This document shows, in pieces, positions 10,951 to 22,515 of a stretch of DNA of 64,000 nucleotides. Every line of letters starts with the position of its first letter. Position 1 is the first letter of the stretch. A program made the position numbers and the translations under genes. Source of the stretch: Citrobacter sp. Cu233 (lineage in GTDB: Bacteria; Pseudomonadota; Gammaproteobacteria; Enterobacterales; Enterobacteriaceae); the NCBI RefSeq assembly GCF_030332225.1, contig NZ_JAOWIF010000044.1:93719-157718 (forward strand), given 5' to 3'. Below the pieces are notes generated by a model that saw only the letters and a list, made by a program, of their open reading frames with translations, was not told where the DNA came from and did not search any database.

Positions 10951-12282
10951 TTATAGGATAAAACGGCTCAGATCTTCATCTGCGACCAGCGCATCCAGAT
11001 GTTTGCTCACATATTCGGCATCAATTGTGATGCTTTGACCGTTCAAATCGCTCGCATCATAGGAAATATCTTCCATCAGACGCTCGAGAACGGTATGCAG
11101 ACGACGCGCACCGATGTTTTCGGTGGTTTCGTTAACCTGCCAGGCCGCTTCGGCAATGCGTTTAATACCCGATTCGGTGAAGTTGATGTCCACACCTTCG
11201 GTTGCCATCAGCGCTTTGTACTGCACAGTGATAGAGGCATTCGGTTCGGTCAGAATACGCTCGAAATCGCTGGTGGTCAGTGCTTGCAGCTCCACACGGA
11301 TCGGCAGACGGCCCTGCAGTTCCGGGATCAGGTCAGACGGTTTGGCCACCTGGAATGCGCCGGAGGCGATAAACAAAATGTGATCGGTTTTCACCATACC
11401 GTGTTTGGTAGAGACGGTGCAGCCTTCCACCAGCGGCAGCAGGTCGCGCTGTACGCCTTCACGGGAAACATCCGGGCCAGAGGATTCGCCACGCTTACAG
11501 ATTTTGTCGATTTCGTCGATAAACACGATCCCGTGCTGCTCAACGGCGTCGATTGCTTCCTGTTTCAGCTCTTCCGGATTGACCAGTTTGGCCGCTTCTT
11601 CTTCAATCAGCAGCTTCATCGCGTCTTTGATTTTCAGCTTACGCGGTTTTTGTTTCTGACCGCCCAGGTTCTGGAACATGGACTGTAGCTGGCTGGTCAT
11701 CTCCTCCATCCCCGGAGGCGCCATAATTTCTACACCCATCGGTGCGGCAGCGAGATCGATTTCAATCTCTTTGTCGTCCAGTTGGCCTTCACGCAGTTTT
11801 TTACGAAATGCCTGGCGTGCAGCAGAAGGTTCCTGAGGCTGTTCTGACTGTCCCCAGTTATTTTTGGCTGGCGGGATCAGTACATCGAGAATACGTTCTT
11901 CTGCCATTTCTTCTGCGCGGAAGCGGTTTTTCTCAATCGCCTGAACGCGAACCATTTTGATGGCGGCATCGGTCAGATCGCGGATGATGGAGTCAACTTC
12001 TTTACCCACATAGCCGACTTCAGTGAATTTCGTTGCTTCAACTTTGATGAATGGCGCATTGGCCAGTTTTGCCAGACGGCGGGCGATCTCAGTTTTACCG
12101 ACACCGGTTGGGCCAATCATCAGAATGTTTTTCGGTGTAACTTCATGGCGCAGCTCTTCGTTGAGCTGCATGCGGCGCCAGCGGTTACGCAGTGCGATCG
12201 CCACGGAACGCTTAGCATTGTCCTGGCCGATGATGTGCTTGTTCAGTTCGCTGACAATTTCGCGTGGGGTCATTTCAGACAT
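10951..12282 (-). CDS. hslU: ATPase subunit of the HslUV protease
   Basis: HslU is the AAA+ unfoldase that feeds substrates such as SulA and sigma-32 into HslV. The 443-residue length matches E. coli. Walker A 'GPTGVGKTE' has Lys63; Walker B '[10 protein letters not shown]' lies at about 250-259; the sensor-2 Arg is in '[12 protein letters not shown]'. The pore motif 'GYVGKEV' is at about 90-96, and the C-terminal tail ends 'SRFIL', which docks into HslV. The gene starts 9 bases after hslV, so both form one heat-shock operon. Confidence 0.99.
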   Translation of the reverse strand: MSEMTPREIVSELNKHIIGQDNAKRSVAIALRNRWRRMQLNEELRHEVTPKNILMIGPTGVGKTEIARRLAKLANAPFIKVEATKFTEVGYVGKEVDSIIRDLTDAAIKMVRVQAIEKNRFRAEEMAEERILDVLIPPAKNNWGQSEQPQEPSAARQAFRKKLREGQLDDKEIEIDLAAAPMGVEIMAPPGMEEMTSQLQSMFQNLGGQKQKPRKLKIKDAMKLLIEEEAAKLVNPEELKQEAIDAVEQHGIVFIDEIDKICKRGESSGPDVSREGVQRDLLPLVEGCTVSTKHGMVKTDHILFIASGAFQVAKPSDLIPELQGRLPIRVELQALTTSDFERILTEPNASITVQYKALMATEGVDINFTESGIKRIAEAAWQVNETTENIGARRLHTVLERLMEDISYDASDLNGQSITIDAEYVSKHLDALVADEDLSRFIL

Positions 12283-12291
12283 GGGGGATCC

Positions 12292-12822
12292 TTACGCTTT
12301 GGAGTTCAATTCTTCGATGGTATGGAAGTGGTTGGTATAAATGCAGATATCCCCTGCAATATCCAACGCTTTCTCAGCAATTTCGCGTGCGCCAAGCTCG
12401 GTGTTTTCCAGCAGAGCGCGTGCTGCAGCCTGGGCGTAGGGACCGCCGGAGCCGATGGCAATCAGATCGTTTTCTGGCTGAATGACGTCACCGTTACCTG
12501 TGATGATGAGCGATGCTGTTTCATCTGCAACGGCCAGCAACGCTTCGAGTTTGCGCAGCATACGGTCGGTACGCCAGTCTTTAGCCAGCTCAACGGCGGC
12601 CTTAACCAGGTGACCCTGGTGCATTTCCAGTTTGCGTTCAAACAGTTCAAACAGCGTGAATGCATCCGCAGTACCGCCCGCAAAGCCCGCAATGACTTTG
12701 TCGTTGTACAGACGGCGGACTTTTTTCACGTTGCCTTTCATTACGGTGTTACCCAGTGTGGCCTGACCATCACCGGCGATTACCACATGGCCGTTACGGC
12801 GTACGCTTACTATTGTTGTCAC
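12292..12822 (-). CDS. hslV: Peptidase subunit of the HslUV protease
   Basis: HslV is a threonine protease of the proteasome beta family that forms a double hexamer. The 176-residue protein begins '[24 protein letters not shown]'; removal of Met exposes the catalytic Thr, and '[20 protein letters not shown]' contains the family's active-site Lys/Gly region. Its messenger has a leader hairpin and a sigma-32 promoter directly upstream. Confidence 0.99.
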   Translation of the reverse strand: MTTIVSVRRNGHVVIAGDGQATLGNTVMKGNVKKVRRLYNDKVIAGFAGGTADAFTLFELFERKLEMHQGHLVKAAVELAKDWRTDRMLRKLEALLAVADETASLIITGNGDVIQPENDLIAIGSGGPYAQAAARALLENTELGAREIAEKALDIAGDICIYTNHFHTIEELNSKA

Positions 12823-12856
12823 GAGCAGACCCCTTGGTTACAAATGCAGAATACAG

Positions 12857-12878
12857 GCCCCGCACAGGTGTACGGGGC
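12857..12878 (-). other. Hairpin in the hslVU 5' leader
   Basis: GCCCCG and CGGGGC arms enclose about ten bases between the promoter and hslV. A stem-loop at this place is known in E. coli to raise hslVU mRNA stability; the function here is carried over by homology. Confidence 0.7.
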
Positions 12879-12891
12879 GTAATGCAAGTAT

Positions 12892-12918
12892 AGATGGGGG
12901 AGATTTTGGGGGTTTCAA
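12892..12918 (-). promoter_or_regulatory. Sigma-32 heat-shock promoter of hslVU
   Basis: Read on the minus strand, TTGAAA (12913-12918) and CCCCATCT (12892-12899) are separated by 13 bases. This fits the sigma-32 pattern CTTGAA / CCCCATnT. The -35 element overlaps the ftsN stop codon. Confidence 0.85.
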
Positions 12919-13892
12919 CCCCCAGTGGCGAGTCGAATGCAGTTTGTATGGCCGGCAACTTTCAGGCGACTGATGGTGTTGTCGGCATTTTCCTTGCCTT
13001 TCACCGGGCCAATCACCACGCGATTCCAACCGTTATTAGTGGTAATGCGGGAATTGAAGCCCTCAAAGGCCAGTTGAGCACGTACTGTTTCTGCCTGCTC
13101 AGCGCCTTTGAATGACCCGCACTGAACCATCCAGCGGCGTTCATCTTTTTTCTCTGCCGTCTGTTTTGGCGGCTGTGTCTCATTCGTTATTGGCGCGGCC
13201 GGTTGCGTTTTAGGCTGTGCGGCAGTGGTGTGCGCTGGCGTCTGCAGCAGATCCTGGTACGGCTGCTGGGCCACCGGTTTTGGCTGCGTCTGGCGCGGCT
13301 GTTGTACCGGTGCGGTTTGCGCTGTACGCGTTTGTGGCTGCTGGTAAGGCTGTTCCGTTACCCGCGTTTGCTGCTGCCGAGCCTGCTGCTGCGCGTTGTT
13401 CCACTGTTGTTGTTGCACCTGACGCTGACGCTGCAGCGTTTGCTGGCGCTGTTCAGGTGTTTGTTCGTTCCACGGTACTTCGTTGAGCTGTGTAGGCTGT
13501 TGACGCATATCGGCCTGCATTTGCGCCAGCAACTGGCGCTGCTCATTGGTCAACTGATCGGCGTTAAGCACTTCGCCACCCGCAGAGGGTTCGGTAGGCG
13601 CACGCACGCCTGGCTGACGGCTTTCCAGCTCCTTGATATAGCGCCAGCGTTCTTCCGGTTTAGGCGGGATGCCATTACCGGTGACTTTCTGGCTTTGCAG
13701 CGTCTCGGACTCTTCTTTCTTGTGATGCGTAATGAAGTACAGACCACCGATAAAGGTCACGAGTACGGCTGCAGCAATAGCGACCATAGCGGGGGATACC
13801 GCTGGCGTACTGCGTTGCTTTTTCCGTGATGTGCTCTTTTTGCGCCGCGAAGGTGCCGGTTGGCCGCGACGTACATAATCTCGTTGTGCCAC
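12915..13892 (-). CDS. ftsN: Essential cell division protein FtsN
   Basis: FtsN is a bitopic inner-membrane protein that triggers septal peptidoglycan synthesis by acting on FtsA and FtsQLB/WI. The 325 residues show a basic cytoplasmic tail ('RRKKSTSRKKQR'), one membrane segment at about 33-54, and a long Gln/Pro-rich periplasmic linker at about 110-240. The C-terminal SPOR domain starts about 'RRWMVQCGSFKGAEQAE' and binds denuded glycan. Length is close to the 319 of E. coli, with the difference in the low-complexity Gln linker. cytR lies 93 bases upstream on the same strand. Confidence 0.97.
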   Translation of the reverse strand: MAQRDYVRRGQPAPSRRKKSTSRKKQRSTPAVSPAMVAIAAAVLVTFIGGLYFITHHKKEESETLQSQKVTGNGIPPKPEERWRYIKELESRQPGVRAPTEPSAGGEVLNADQLTNEQRQLLAQMQADMRQQPTQLNEVPWNEQTPEQRQQTLQRQRQVQQQQWNNAQQQARQQQTRVTEQPYQQPQTRTAQTAPVQQPRQTQPKPVAQQPYQDLLQTPAHTTAAQPKTQPAAPITNETQPPKQTAEKKDERRWMVQCGSFKGAEQAETVRAQLAFEGFNSRITTNNGWNRVVIGPVKGKENADNTISRLKVAGHTNCIRLATGG

Positions 13893-13985
13893 TATCGTTT
13901 CGCTGTATTTATTCGTTCGTCAGCCCGCCATGTTACTTAAGCGACGGGCCTTTGACCAGACAGGGGAGTCCGAAAGCACTTTACT

Positions 13986-15011
13986 TTAAGTCAGTGCCCG
14001 GGTAGTGCCCCGAATTATAAGTTCACAGTCCAGTAAACGTGAACCACTGCTGACGTTCTGCCCTTGAAGCTGATCGAGCAGTAACAGCATAGCTTCGCGT
14101 CCGATATCGAAACGCGGCTGTGCGACGGTTGTCAGGGGTGGATCACAAAATTCCGTCAGTGAAATATTATCGAAGCCAATGATAGATAAATCATCCGGTA
14201 CTTTTAAGCCCTGACGTTTGGCGTAAGAGAGCGCGCCAAGCGCCATCACATCGCTGTGACAAAAGACCGCGGTCGGAGGTTGCGGTAGTGCAAGCAGCTG
14301 TTTTAACGCGTTAGCGCCCGCTTCATAGGTGAAATCACCGCGCGCGATGAAGTGTGGGTCTACCGTAATTCCACTGCGGCGTAGTGCCTGAACATAGCCT
14401 TGCAGGCGGTAGTGGCACAGCGGCATATCCTCTGGCCCGGCAATACAACCAATGCGCTTATGCCCCAACTCCAGCAGGTAATTCATCGCGTTAAAGGCAG
14501 CAGTGAGGTTATCAATGTGAACGGTAGGCAGTTCCAGCTCTGGCGCAAATTCGTTGGACATGACCATCGGCGGTAAATTGCGCTGTTCTTCCACGCTGGC
14601 ATCAAATGGCAGGCGTGAGCTAAGCAGGACCATACCATCTATCTGCTTGGTAATAATGAGGTTAAGAAAGGTCTTTTCCTGCTGATTCTGGTGCGCGCAA
14701 TCGCCGATAAGTACCAGGTAACCTTGTTCTGCGGCAGTGACTTCTATGCCACGAATCACTTCGCTAAAAAAGGGATCGCAGATATCCGGCACAATCACCA
14801 GAATGGTACGTGATTCATTTCGTTTAACGTTCCGTCCCATCGACTGGGGTAAATATCCCACTTCCAGAGCTGCCTGTTCGACCCGGTTACGGGTGGACTG
14901 AGAGACTTTGTCAGGGTTCATTAATGCGCGGGATACGGTTGCCGTTGAGACTTTCGCCTTCAGAGCAACATCTTTCATCGTAGCGGCGGCAACCTGCTTG
15001 TTCGGTTTCAC
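13986..15011 (-). CDS. cytR: Nucleoside-regulon repressor CytR (LacI family)
   Basis: CytR represses nucleoside uptake and catabolism genes together with CRP and is relieved by cytidine. I chose the GTG at 15011, not the longer frame beginning at 15041. It follows GAGGAGAAAGA at proper spacing and gives 341 residues, exactly the E. coli length. The N-terminal helix-turn-helix 'ATMKDVALKAKVSTATVSRAL' is followed by the hinge helix 'PQSMGRNVKRN' and a periplasmic-binding-protein-like effector domain ('IGCIAGPEDMPLCHYRLQGY', 'GFDNISLTEFCDPPLTTV'). Confidence 0.97.
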   Translation of the reverse strand: MKPNKQVAAATMKDVALKAKVSTATVSRALMNPDKVSQSTRNRVEQAALEVGYLPQSMGRNVKRNESRTILVIVPDICDPFFSEVIRGIEVTAAEQGYLVLIGDCAHQNQQEKTFLNLIITKQIDGMVLLSSRLPFDASVEEQRNLPPMVMSNEFAPELELPTVHIDNLTAAFNAMNYLLELGHKRIGCIAGPEDMPLCHYRLQGYVQALRRSGITVDPHFIARGDFTYEAGANALKQLLALPQPPTAVFCHSDVMALGALSYAKRQGLKVPDDLSIIGFDNISLTEFCDPPLTTVAQPRFDIGREAMLLLLDQLQGQNVSSGSRLLDCELIIRGTTRALT

Positions 15012-15167
15012 TCTTTCTCCTCGCCAGGGTGCAGCTGGCACAGACCTGTCCCTGGATAACCTTCATCTGAAACATTTTTATCAGATAGTGAATAGAAGCA
15101 GTTACAGAATTTTCATAAAAAGTGTGATGGATCTTGAATTTTACGATCCGCCTCGCATCATGAGGGG

Positions 15168-17429
<2,262 letters not shown>

Positions 17430-17472
17430 TCAGTTTGCATGAGCAGGTTAATTTCTGTATGATTCGCCGCCT

Positions 17473-17503
17473 TTGATACAAATTTGTATCACTGACCTAT
17501 ACT
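17473..17503 (+). promoter_or_regulatory. Probable rpmE promoter with an 18-bp perfect palindrome
   Basis: TGATACAAATTTGTATCA at 17474-17491 is perfectly self-complementary. A TATACT -10-like hexamer follows at 17498-17503 and TTGATA at 17473 could be the -35 (19-base spacer). The palindrome fills the core promoter between priA and rpmE, which suggests an operator. No regulator is assigned. Confidence 0.5.
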
Positions 17504-17531
17504 ATTAACATCGCGTGGTGTCTGGCGTTAG

Positions 17532-17783
<252 letters not shown>

Positions 17784-17797
17784 GTTTATGCTGTCAA

Positions 17798-17826
17798 AAA
17801 AAAGCGCCTTCCGGCGCTTTTTTTGT
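17798..17826. terminator. Bidirectional terminator between rpmE and metJ
   Basis: A GCGCC / GGCGC stem with a TTCC loop is flanked by an A run on one side and eight Ts on the other. It serves rpmE on the plus strand and metJ on the minus strand. Confidence 0.92.
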
Positions 17827-17835
17827 ACCTGTAAA

Positions 17836-18153
17836 TCAGTACTCCCACGTCTCCGGGTCGATCCCCAGTTCACGCATGATGATCTTCGCCTCTTCCGGGA
17901 TCTCATCACTGCGCTCTTTGCGTAGATCCTCGTCGTTTGGCAACGGTTGCCCGGTAAAGGCGTGCAGAAACGCTTCACACAGCAACTCGCTGTTGGTGGC
18001 GTGGCGCAGGTTATTCACCTGACGACGCGTGCGTTCATCGGTAAGGATTTTTAACACCTTCAGAGGAATGGAAACCGTAATTTTTTTGACTTGCTCACTC
18101 TTCTTACCGTGCTCAGCGTATGGGCTGATATATTCGCCGCTCCATTCAGCCAT
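17836..18153 (-). CDS. metJ: Methionine repressor MetJ
   Basis: MetJ is a ribbon-helix-helix repressor that binds S-adenosylmethionine and 8-bp met boxes. I set the start at 18153 ('[18 protein letters not shown]'), giving 105 residues as in E. coli; the frame extends upstream but that part is not conserved. The DNA-contacting strand '[10 protein letters not shown]' is intact, as is '[20 protein letters not shown]'. It is divergent from metBL, and both promoters share the met boxes at 18326-18357, giving autoregulation. Confidence 0.98.
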   Translation of the reverse strand: MAEWSGEYISPYAEHGKKSEQVKKITVSIPLKVLKILTDERTRRQVNNLRHATNSELLCEAFLHAFTGQPLPNDEDLRKERSDEIPEEAKIIMRELGIDPETWEY

Positions 18154-18325
18154 GAGATACTTAATCCTCTTCGTCATTAATATTGAGGCCAGAACCTGAG
18201 CCCGGACCATAATTGCGCGTAGTTTATCGTAGTGGCGCGGCCCTGACACGAAGTTAGCCGACGCAAATGTACGCTAATGCATATAATTTTAACGGCTATT
18301 TCCTTTTTGCTCAATCTATACGCAA

Positions 18326-18357
18326 AGAAGTTTAGATGTCCAGATGTATTGACGGCT
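18326..18357. promoter_or_regulatory. MetJ operator: tandem met boxes of metJ/metBL
   Basis: Four adjacent 8-mers resemble the AGACGTCT consensus: AGAAGTTT, AGATGTCC, AGATGTAT and TGACGGCT. They lie between the divergent metJ and metB genes, as in E. coli. Confidence 0.88.
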
Positions 18358-18418
18358 ATTGTAACAATGATTACTCTGGTGTCTGACTTTTCACCGACTC
18401 AGCCAGGATCTCCTCAAT

Positions 18419-19579
18419 ATGACGCGTAAACAGGCCACCATTGCAGTGCGTAGCGGATTAAATGACGACGAGCAGTACGGTTGCGTTGTCCCACCGATTC
18501 ACCTCTCCAGTACCTATAATTTCACCGGTTTTAATGAGCCTCGTGCTCATGACTATTCACGCCGTGGCAACCCGACGCGTGATGTGGTTCAGCGTGCGCT
18601 GGCGGAGCTGGAGGGGGGCGCTGGTGCAGTGCTAACCAATACCGGCATGTCGGCGATTCATCTGGTGACTACGGTGTTCCTGAAGCCTGGCGATCTGCTG
18701 GTCGCACCGCACGACTGTTACGGTGGTAGCTACCGCCTGTTTGACAGTCTGGCAAAACGTGGCTGCTATCGTGTGCTGTTTGTCGATCAGGGTGATGATC
18801 AGGCGCTGAAAGCGGCGTTAGCGGAAAAACCAAAGCTGGTACTGGTCGAAAGTCCAAGCAACCCGCTGCTGCGCGTGGTCGATATTGCAAAAATCTGCCA
18901 ACAGGCGCGTGAGGCTGGCGCGGTCAGCGTTGTCGACAACACTTTTTTAAGCCCTGCACTGCAAAATCCACTGGCATTGGGCGCCGATCTGGTGTTGCAT
19001 TCATGCACGAAATATTTAAACGGTCACTCGGATGTGGTGGCTGGCGTGGTGATAGCGAAAGATCCGGAGACGGTCACTGAGCTGGCATGGTGGGCGAATA
19101 ATATTGGCGTGACCGGCGGCGCATTTGATAGCTATCTGCTGTTGCGTGGCCTGCGTACTCTGTCGCCGCGTATGGAAGTGGCACAACGTAATGCTCAGGC
19201 TATTGTGGACTACCTGCAAACCCAGCCGCTGGTGAAGAAACTGTATCATCCGTCACTGCCGGATAATCAGGGGCATGAGATTGCCGCGCGTCAGCAAAAA
19301 GGGTTCGGCGCGATGTTGAGTTTTGAACTGGATGGCGACGAGCAAACATTGCGTCGCTTCCTGAGCGGGTTGTCATTGTTTACGCTGGCGGAATCATTAG
19401 GGGGCGTTGAAAGTCTGATCTCCCACGCCGCGACCATGACACACGCGGGTATGGCGCCAGAAGCGCGTGCTGCTGCCGGAATTTCTGAAACGCTGCTGCG
19501 TATCTCCACCGGTATTGAAGATGGCGAAGATTTAATTGCCGACCTGGAAAATGGCTTCCGGGCTGCAAACAAGGGGTAA
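18419..19579 (+). CDS. metB: Cystathionine gamma-synthase
   Basis: This PLP enzyme joins O-succinylhomoserine and cysteine to make cystathionine, the first sulfur-incorporating step of methionine synthesis. The 386-residue length equals E. coli MetB. The PLP-binding Lys198 is in 'HSCTKYLNGHSDVV', and 'SRRGNPTRDV' supplies the phosphate-contacting residues from the partner subunit. 'AESLGGVESLISHAATMTH' is the family signature near the C-terminus. It is first in metBL, with the metL ATG two bases after its stop. Confidence 0.98.
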   Translation: MTRKQATIAVRSGLNDDEQYGCVVPPIHLSSTYNFTGFNEPRAHDYSRRGNPTRDVVQRALAELEGGAGAVLTNTGMSAIHLVTTVFLKPGDLLVAPHDCYGGSYRLFDSLAKRGCYRVLFVDQGDDQALKAALAEKPKLVLVESPSNPLLRVVDIAKICQQAREAGAVSVVDNTFLSPALQNPLALGADLVLHSCTKYLNGHSDVVAGVVIAKDPETVTELAWWANNIGVTGGAFDSYLLLRGLRTLSPRMEVAQRNAQAIVDYLQTQPLVKKLYHPSLPDNQGHEIAARQQKGFGAMLSFELDGDEQTLRRFLSGLSLFTLAESLGGVESLISHAATMTHAGMAPEARAAAGISETLLRISTGIEDGEDLIADLENGFRAANKG

Positions 19580-19581
19580 AC

Positions 19582-22014
19582 ATGAGTGTGATTGCGCAGG
19601 CAGGGGCGAAGGGTCGTCAACTGCACAAATTTGGTGGTAGTAGTCTGGCAGACGTGAAATGTTATTTGCGTGTCGCAGGTATTATGGCGGAGTACTCGCA
19701 GCCTGACGATATGATGGTTGTTTCCGCCGCGGGCAGTACCACTAACCAGTTGATTAACTGGCTTAAGCTAAGCCAGACCGATCGTCTTTCTGCGCATCAG
19801 GTTCAGCAGGCGTTACGCCGTTATCAGAGTGAGCTGATTAGCGGCCTGTTACCACCAGATGTGGCTGATGGGCTAATCGGTGCGTTTATTCACGATCTGG
19901 AGCGTCTGGCTGGATTGCTCGACAGCGGTGTGAACGAAGCCGTCTACGCCGAAGTGGTGGGGCATGGTGAAGTGTGGTCGGCGCGTTTGATGTCTGCTGT
20001 CCTTAACCAGCAGGGGCTGGAATCGGCCTGGCTGGATGCGCGTGAGTTTTTACGTGCTGAACGCGGTGCCCAGCCGCAGGTGGATGAAGGTCTGTCTTAT
20101 CCGTTGCTGCAACAACTGCTGGCTCAACATCCTGGCAAGCGCCTGGTGGTTACCGGGTTTATCAGCCGTAGCAATGCGGGTGAAACGGTGCTGCTGGGGC
20201 GTAACGGCTCTGACTATTCAGCTACGCAGGTTGGTGCGCTGGCTGGCGTTTCCCGCGTGACTATCTGGAGCGATGTTGCTGGGGTTTATAGTGCGGACCC
20301 GCGTAAAGTCAAAGATGCCTGTTTGCTGCCGCTGCTGCGTCTTGATGAAGCCAGCGAGCTGGCGCGTCTTGCGGCTCCGGTTCTGCATGCCCGTACCTTA
20401 CAGCCGGTTTCGGGTAGCGATATCGACCTCCAGCTGCGCTGCAGCTACACGCCGGATCAGGGGTCAACGCGGATAGAGCGTGTACTGGCTTCTGGTACCG
20501 GGGCGCGCATTGTCACCAGCCATGACGACGTCTGTCTGATTGAGTTTCAGGTTCCCACCGGCCAGGACTTTAAGCTGGCTTACAAAGATATCGACCAGAT
20601 TTTAAAACGCACGCAGGTGCGTCCGCTGGCGGTTGGCGTGCATCCGGACCGTCAGTTGCTGCAATTTTGCTATACCTCCGAAGTTGCTGATGGCGCACTG
20701 AAAATTCTTGATGAAGCCGGTTTGCCGGGCGAGCTGCGTCTGCGCCAGGGGCTGGCGCTGGTGGCGATGGTTGGGGCTGGTGTAACGCGCAATCCGCTGC
20801 ATTGCCACCGTTTCTGGCAGCAGTTAAAAGGCCAGCCAGTCGAGTTTACCTGGCAGTCGGAAGAGGGGATCAGTCTGGTTGCGGTACTGCGTACCGGTCC
20901 GACCGAAAGCCTGATTCAGGGTCTGCATCAGTCTATCTTCCGTGCAGAAAAACGTATAGGCCTGGTGCTGTTCGGCAAGGGGAACATTGGTTCACGCTGG
21001 CTGGAACTGTTCGCCCGCGAACAAACAACGCTTTCCGCGCGTACCGGGTTTGAATTCGTGCTGGCAGGCGTGGTGGATAGCCGTCGCAGCCTGCTGAACT
21101 ATGAAGGGCTGGATGCCAGCCGTGCTCTGGCCTTCTTCGACGACGAAGCGGTAGAACAGGATGAAGAGGCGCTATTCCTGTGGATGCGTGCCCACCCGTA
21201 TGATGATTTAGTGGTGCTGGATGTGACGGCCAGTGAACAACTGGCCGATCAGTATCTGGACTTTGCCAGCCACGGTTTTCACGTGATTAGCGCCAATAAA
21301 CTGGCAGGAGCAAGCACCAGTAATAAGTATCGCCAAATTCATGATGCTTTCGAAAAAACCGGCCGCCACTGGCTGTATAACGCCACCGTGGGCGCAGGTT
21401 TGCCGATCAACCATACTGTGCGCGATCTGATTGATAGCGGTGATACGATTCTGTCGATCAGCGGGATCTTCTCCGGCACGTTATCCTGGCTGTTTCTGCA
21501 ATTTGATGGCACGGTCCCGTTCACCGATCTGGTGGATCAGGCCTGGCAGCAAGGGCTAACTGAACCGGACCCGCGCGTCGATCTTTCTGGCAAAGATGTG
21601 ATGCGTAAGCTGGTGATCCTGGCGCGTGAAGCAGGTTACGATATTGAGCCGGACCAGGTTCGCGTGGAGTCACTGGTGCCTGCGCACTGTGAAGAAGGTT
21701 CAATCGATCATTTCTTTGAGAATGGCGATGAGTTGAACGAACAGATGGTACAGCGTCTGGAAGCTGCGCGTGAAATGGGGCTGGTGTTGCGCTACGTGGC
21801 GCGTTTTGATGCCAATGGTAAAGCGCGTGTGGGTGTTGAAGCGGTCCGTGCTGAACACCCGCTGGCAGCGCTGTTGCCGTGCGATAACGTGTTCGCCATT
21901 GAAAGCCGTTGGTATCGCGATAATCCGTTGGTGATTCGCGGGCCGGGCGCAGGTCGTGATGTGACCGCCGGTGCTATTCAGTCAGATATCAATCGTCTGG
22001 CTCAGTTGCTGTAA
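19582..22014 (+). CDS. metL: Bifunctional aspartokinase II / homoserine dehydrogenase II
   Basis: This fusion enzyme catalyses the first and third steps from aspartate to homoserine, for methionine. The 810 residues match E. coli MetL. Residues of about 1-240 are the aspartokinase ('LHKFGGSSLADVKCY', 'GFISRSNAGETVLLGRNGSDY'), followed by degenerate ACT-type regulatory modules. From about 455 comes homoserine dehydrogenase with the NAD(P) fold 'GLVLFGKGNIGSRWLELF' and 'GIFSGTLSWLF', 'ARLDLSGKDV'-type 'DLSGKDVMRKL'. It is not feedback-inhibited by methionine in E. coli but repressed by MetJ with metB. Confidence 0.98.
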   Translation: MSVIAQAGAKGRQLHKFGGSSLADVKCYLRVAGIMAEYSQPDDMMVVSAAGSTTNQLINWLKLSQTDRLSAHQVQQALRRYQSELISGLLPPDVADGLIGAFIHDLERLAGLLDSGVNEAVYAEVVGHGEVWSARLMSAVLNQQGLESAWLDAREFLRAERGAQPQVDEGLSYPLLQQLLAQHPGKRLVVTGFISRSNAGETVLLGRNGSDYSATQVGALAGVSRVTIWSDVAGVYSADPRKVKDACLLPLLRLDEASELARLAAPVLHARTLQPVSGSDIDLQLRCSYTPDQGSTRIERVLASGTGARIVTSHDDVCLIEFQVPTGQDFKLAYKDIDQILKRTQVRPLAVGVHPDRQLLQFCYTSEVADGALKILDEAGLPGELRLRQGLALVAMVGAGVTRNPLHCHRFWQQLKGQPVEFTWQSEEGISLVAVLRTGPTESLIQGLHQSIFRAEKRIGLVLFGKGNIGSRWLELFAREQTTLSARTGFEFVLAGVVDSRRSLLNYEGLDASRALAFFDDEAVEQDEEALFLWMRAHPYDDLVVLDVTASEQLADQYLDFASHGFHVISANKLAGASTSNKYRQIHDAFEKTGRHWLYNATVGAGLPINHTVRDLIDSGDTILSISGIFSGTLSWLFLQFDGTVPFTDLVDQAWQQGLTEPDPRVDLSGKDVMRKLVILAREAGYDIEPDQVRVESLVPAHCEEGSIDHFFENGDELNEQMVQRLEAAREMGLVLRYVARFDANGKARVGVEAVRAEHPLAALLPCDNVFAIESRWYRDNPLVIRGPGAGRDVTAGAIQSDINRLAQLL

Positions 22015-22021
22015 TCTTTGC

Positions 22022-22049
22022 TGCCGGATGGCTCATTCGCTGTCCGGCA
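22022..22049. repeat. REP-like palindrome after metL
   Basis: TGCCGGA / TCCGGCA arms lie directly behind the metL stop, between metL and the convergent CMD-family gene. It may act as a processing or termination signal for both. Confidence 0.7.
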
Positions 22050-22052
22050 TCT

Positions 22053-22424
22053 TTACTGTTTCGCAAACACCTCTTTTGCGGCGAACAACCCGTTCAGTGC
22101 CGCGGGAAAACCTGCATACACTGCCATTTGCATAATCACTTCAACGATCTCATCCTGCGTTACACCAACGTGTAATGCCGCGCCAATATGCACTTTCAAC
22201 TGTGGTGTGGCGTTGCCCAGCGCAGTTAATGCCGCGACGGTCGCTATTTCTCTACTGCGTAAATCCAGTCCCGGTCTTGAATAGATGTCGCCAAAAGGAA
22301 ATTCCAGCAGGTAGCGGGCGAAGTCAGGTGCAATATCTTTCAGGCTCTCGACGACGGCCTCGCCCCCTTTACCATCCACTTTTTGCAACATCTCCTGACC
22401 CGTCATAAAGCGTTCTGAATTCAT
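22053..22424 (-). CDS. Carboxymuconolactone decarboxylase (CMD) family protein
   Basis: The 123-residue all-helical protein has the CMD/AhpD-like signature '[18 protein letters not shown]' followed by '[38 protein letters not shown]'. It lacks the CxxC of AhpD peroxidase reductases, so it is nearer to gamma-carboxymuconolactone decarboxylase-type proteins. I chose the ATG at 22424, preceded by GAGGAAGAGATA; the longer frame runs into the LysR promoter. No pathway partners are nearby, so the substrate is unknown. The gene sits between metL and metF, where E. coli has nothing, and is divergent from a LysR gene that probably controls it. Confidence 0.85.
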   Translation of the reverse strand: MNSERFMTGQEMLQKVDGKGGEAVVESLKDIAPDFARYLLEFPFGDIYSRPGLDLRSREIATVAALTALGNATPQLKVHIGAALHVGVTQDEIVEVIMQMAVYAGFPAALNGLFAAKEVFAKQ

Positions 22425-22486
22425 TATCTCTTCCTCGTGAGTGCGATGTATGCCATGAGGATAAGGGGCGCAGAACAATTGGGATA

Positions 22487-22515
22487 ATACCGTTTCTGTG
22501 ATACCTTTTCGGTAT
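22487..22515. promoter_or_regulatory. Probable LysR-type operator between the CMD-family and LysR genes
   Basis: ATACCTTTTCGGTAT (22501-22515) is an inverted repeat ATACC-N5-GGTAT whose right end overlaps the LysR start codon. A direct copy of its left part, ATACCGTTTC, lies 14 bases earlier. This fits a binding site for the divergent LysR regulator. Confidence 0.55.

Noticed and set aside
13203..13829. 208-codon open frame opposite ftsN
   Set aside because: Leu/Arg-rich translation arising from the complement of the Gln-rich FtsN linker.
15012..15041. Longer CytR with ten extra N-terminal residues
   Set aside because: The extension covers the ribosome site and does not match CytR; the GTG at 15011 restores the family length of 341.
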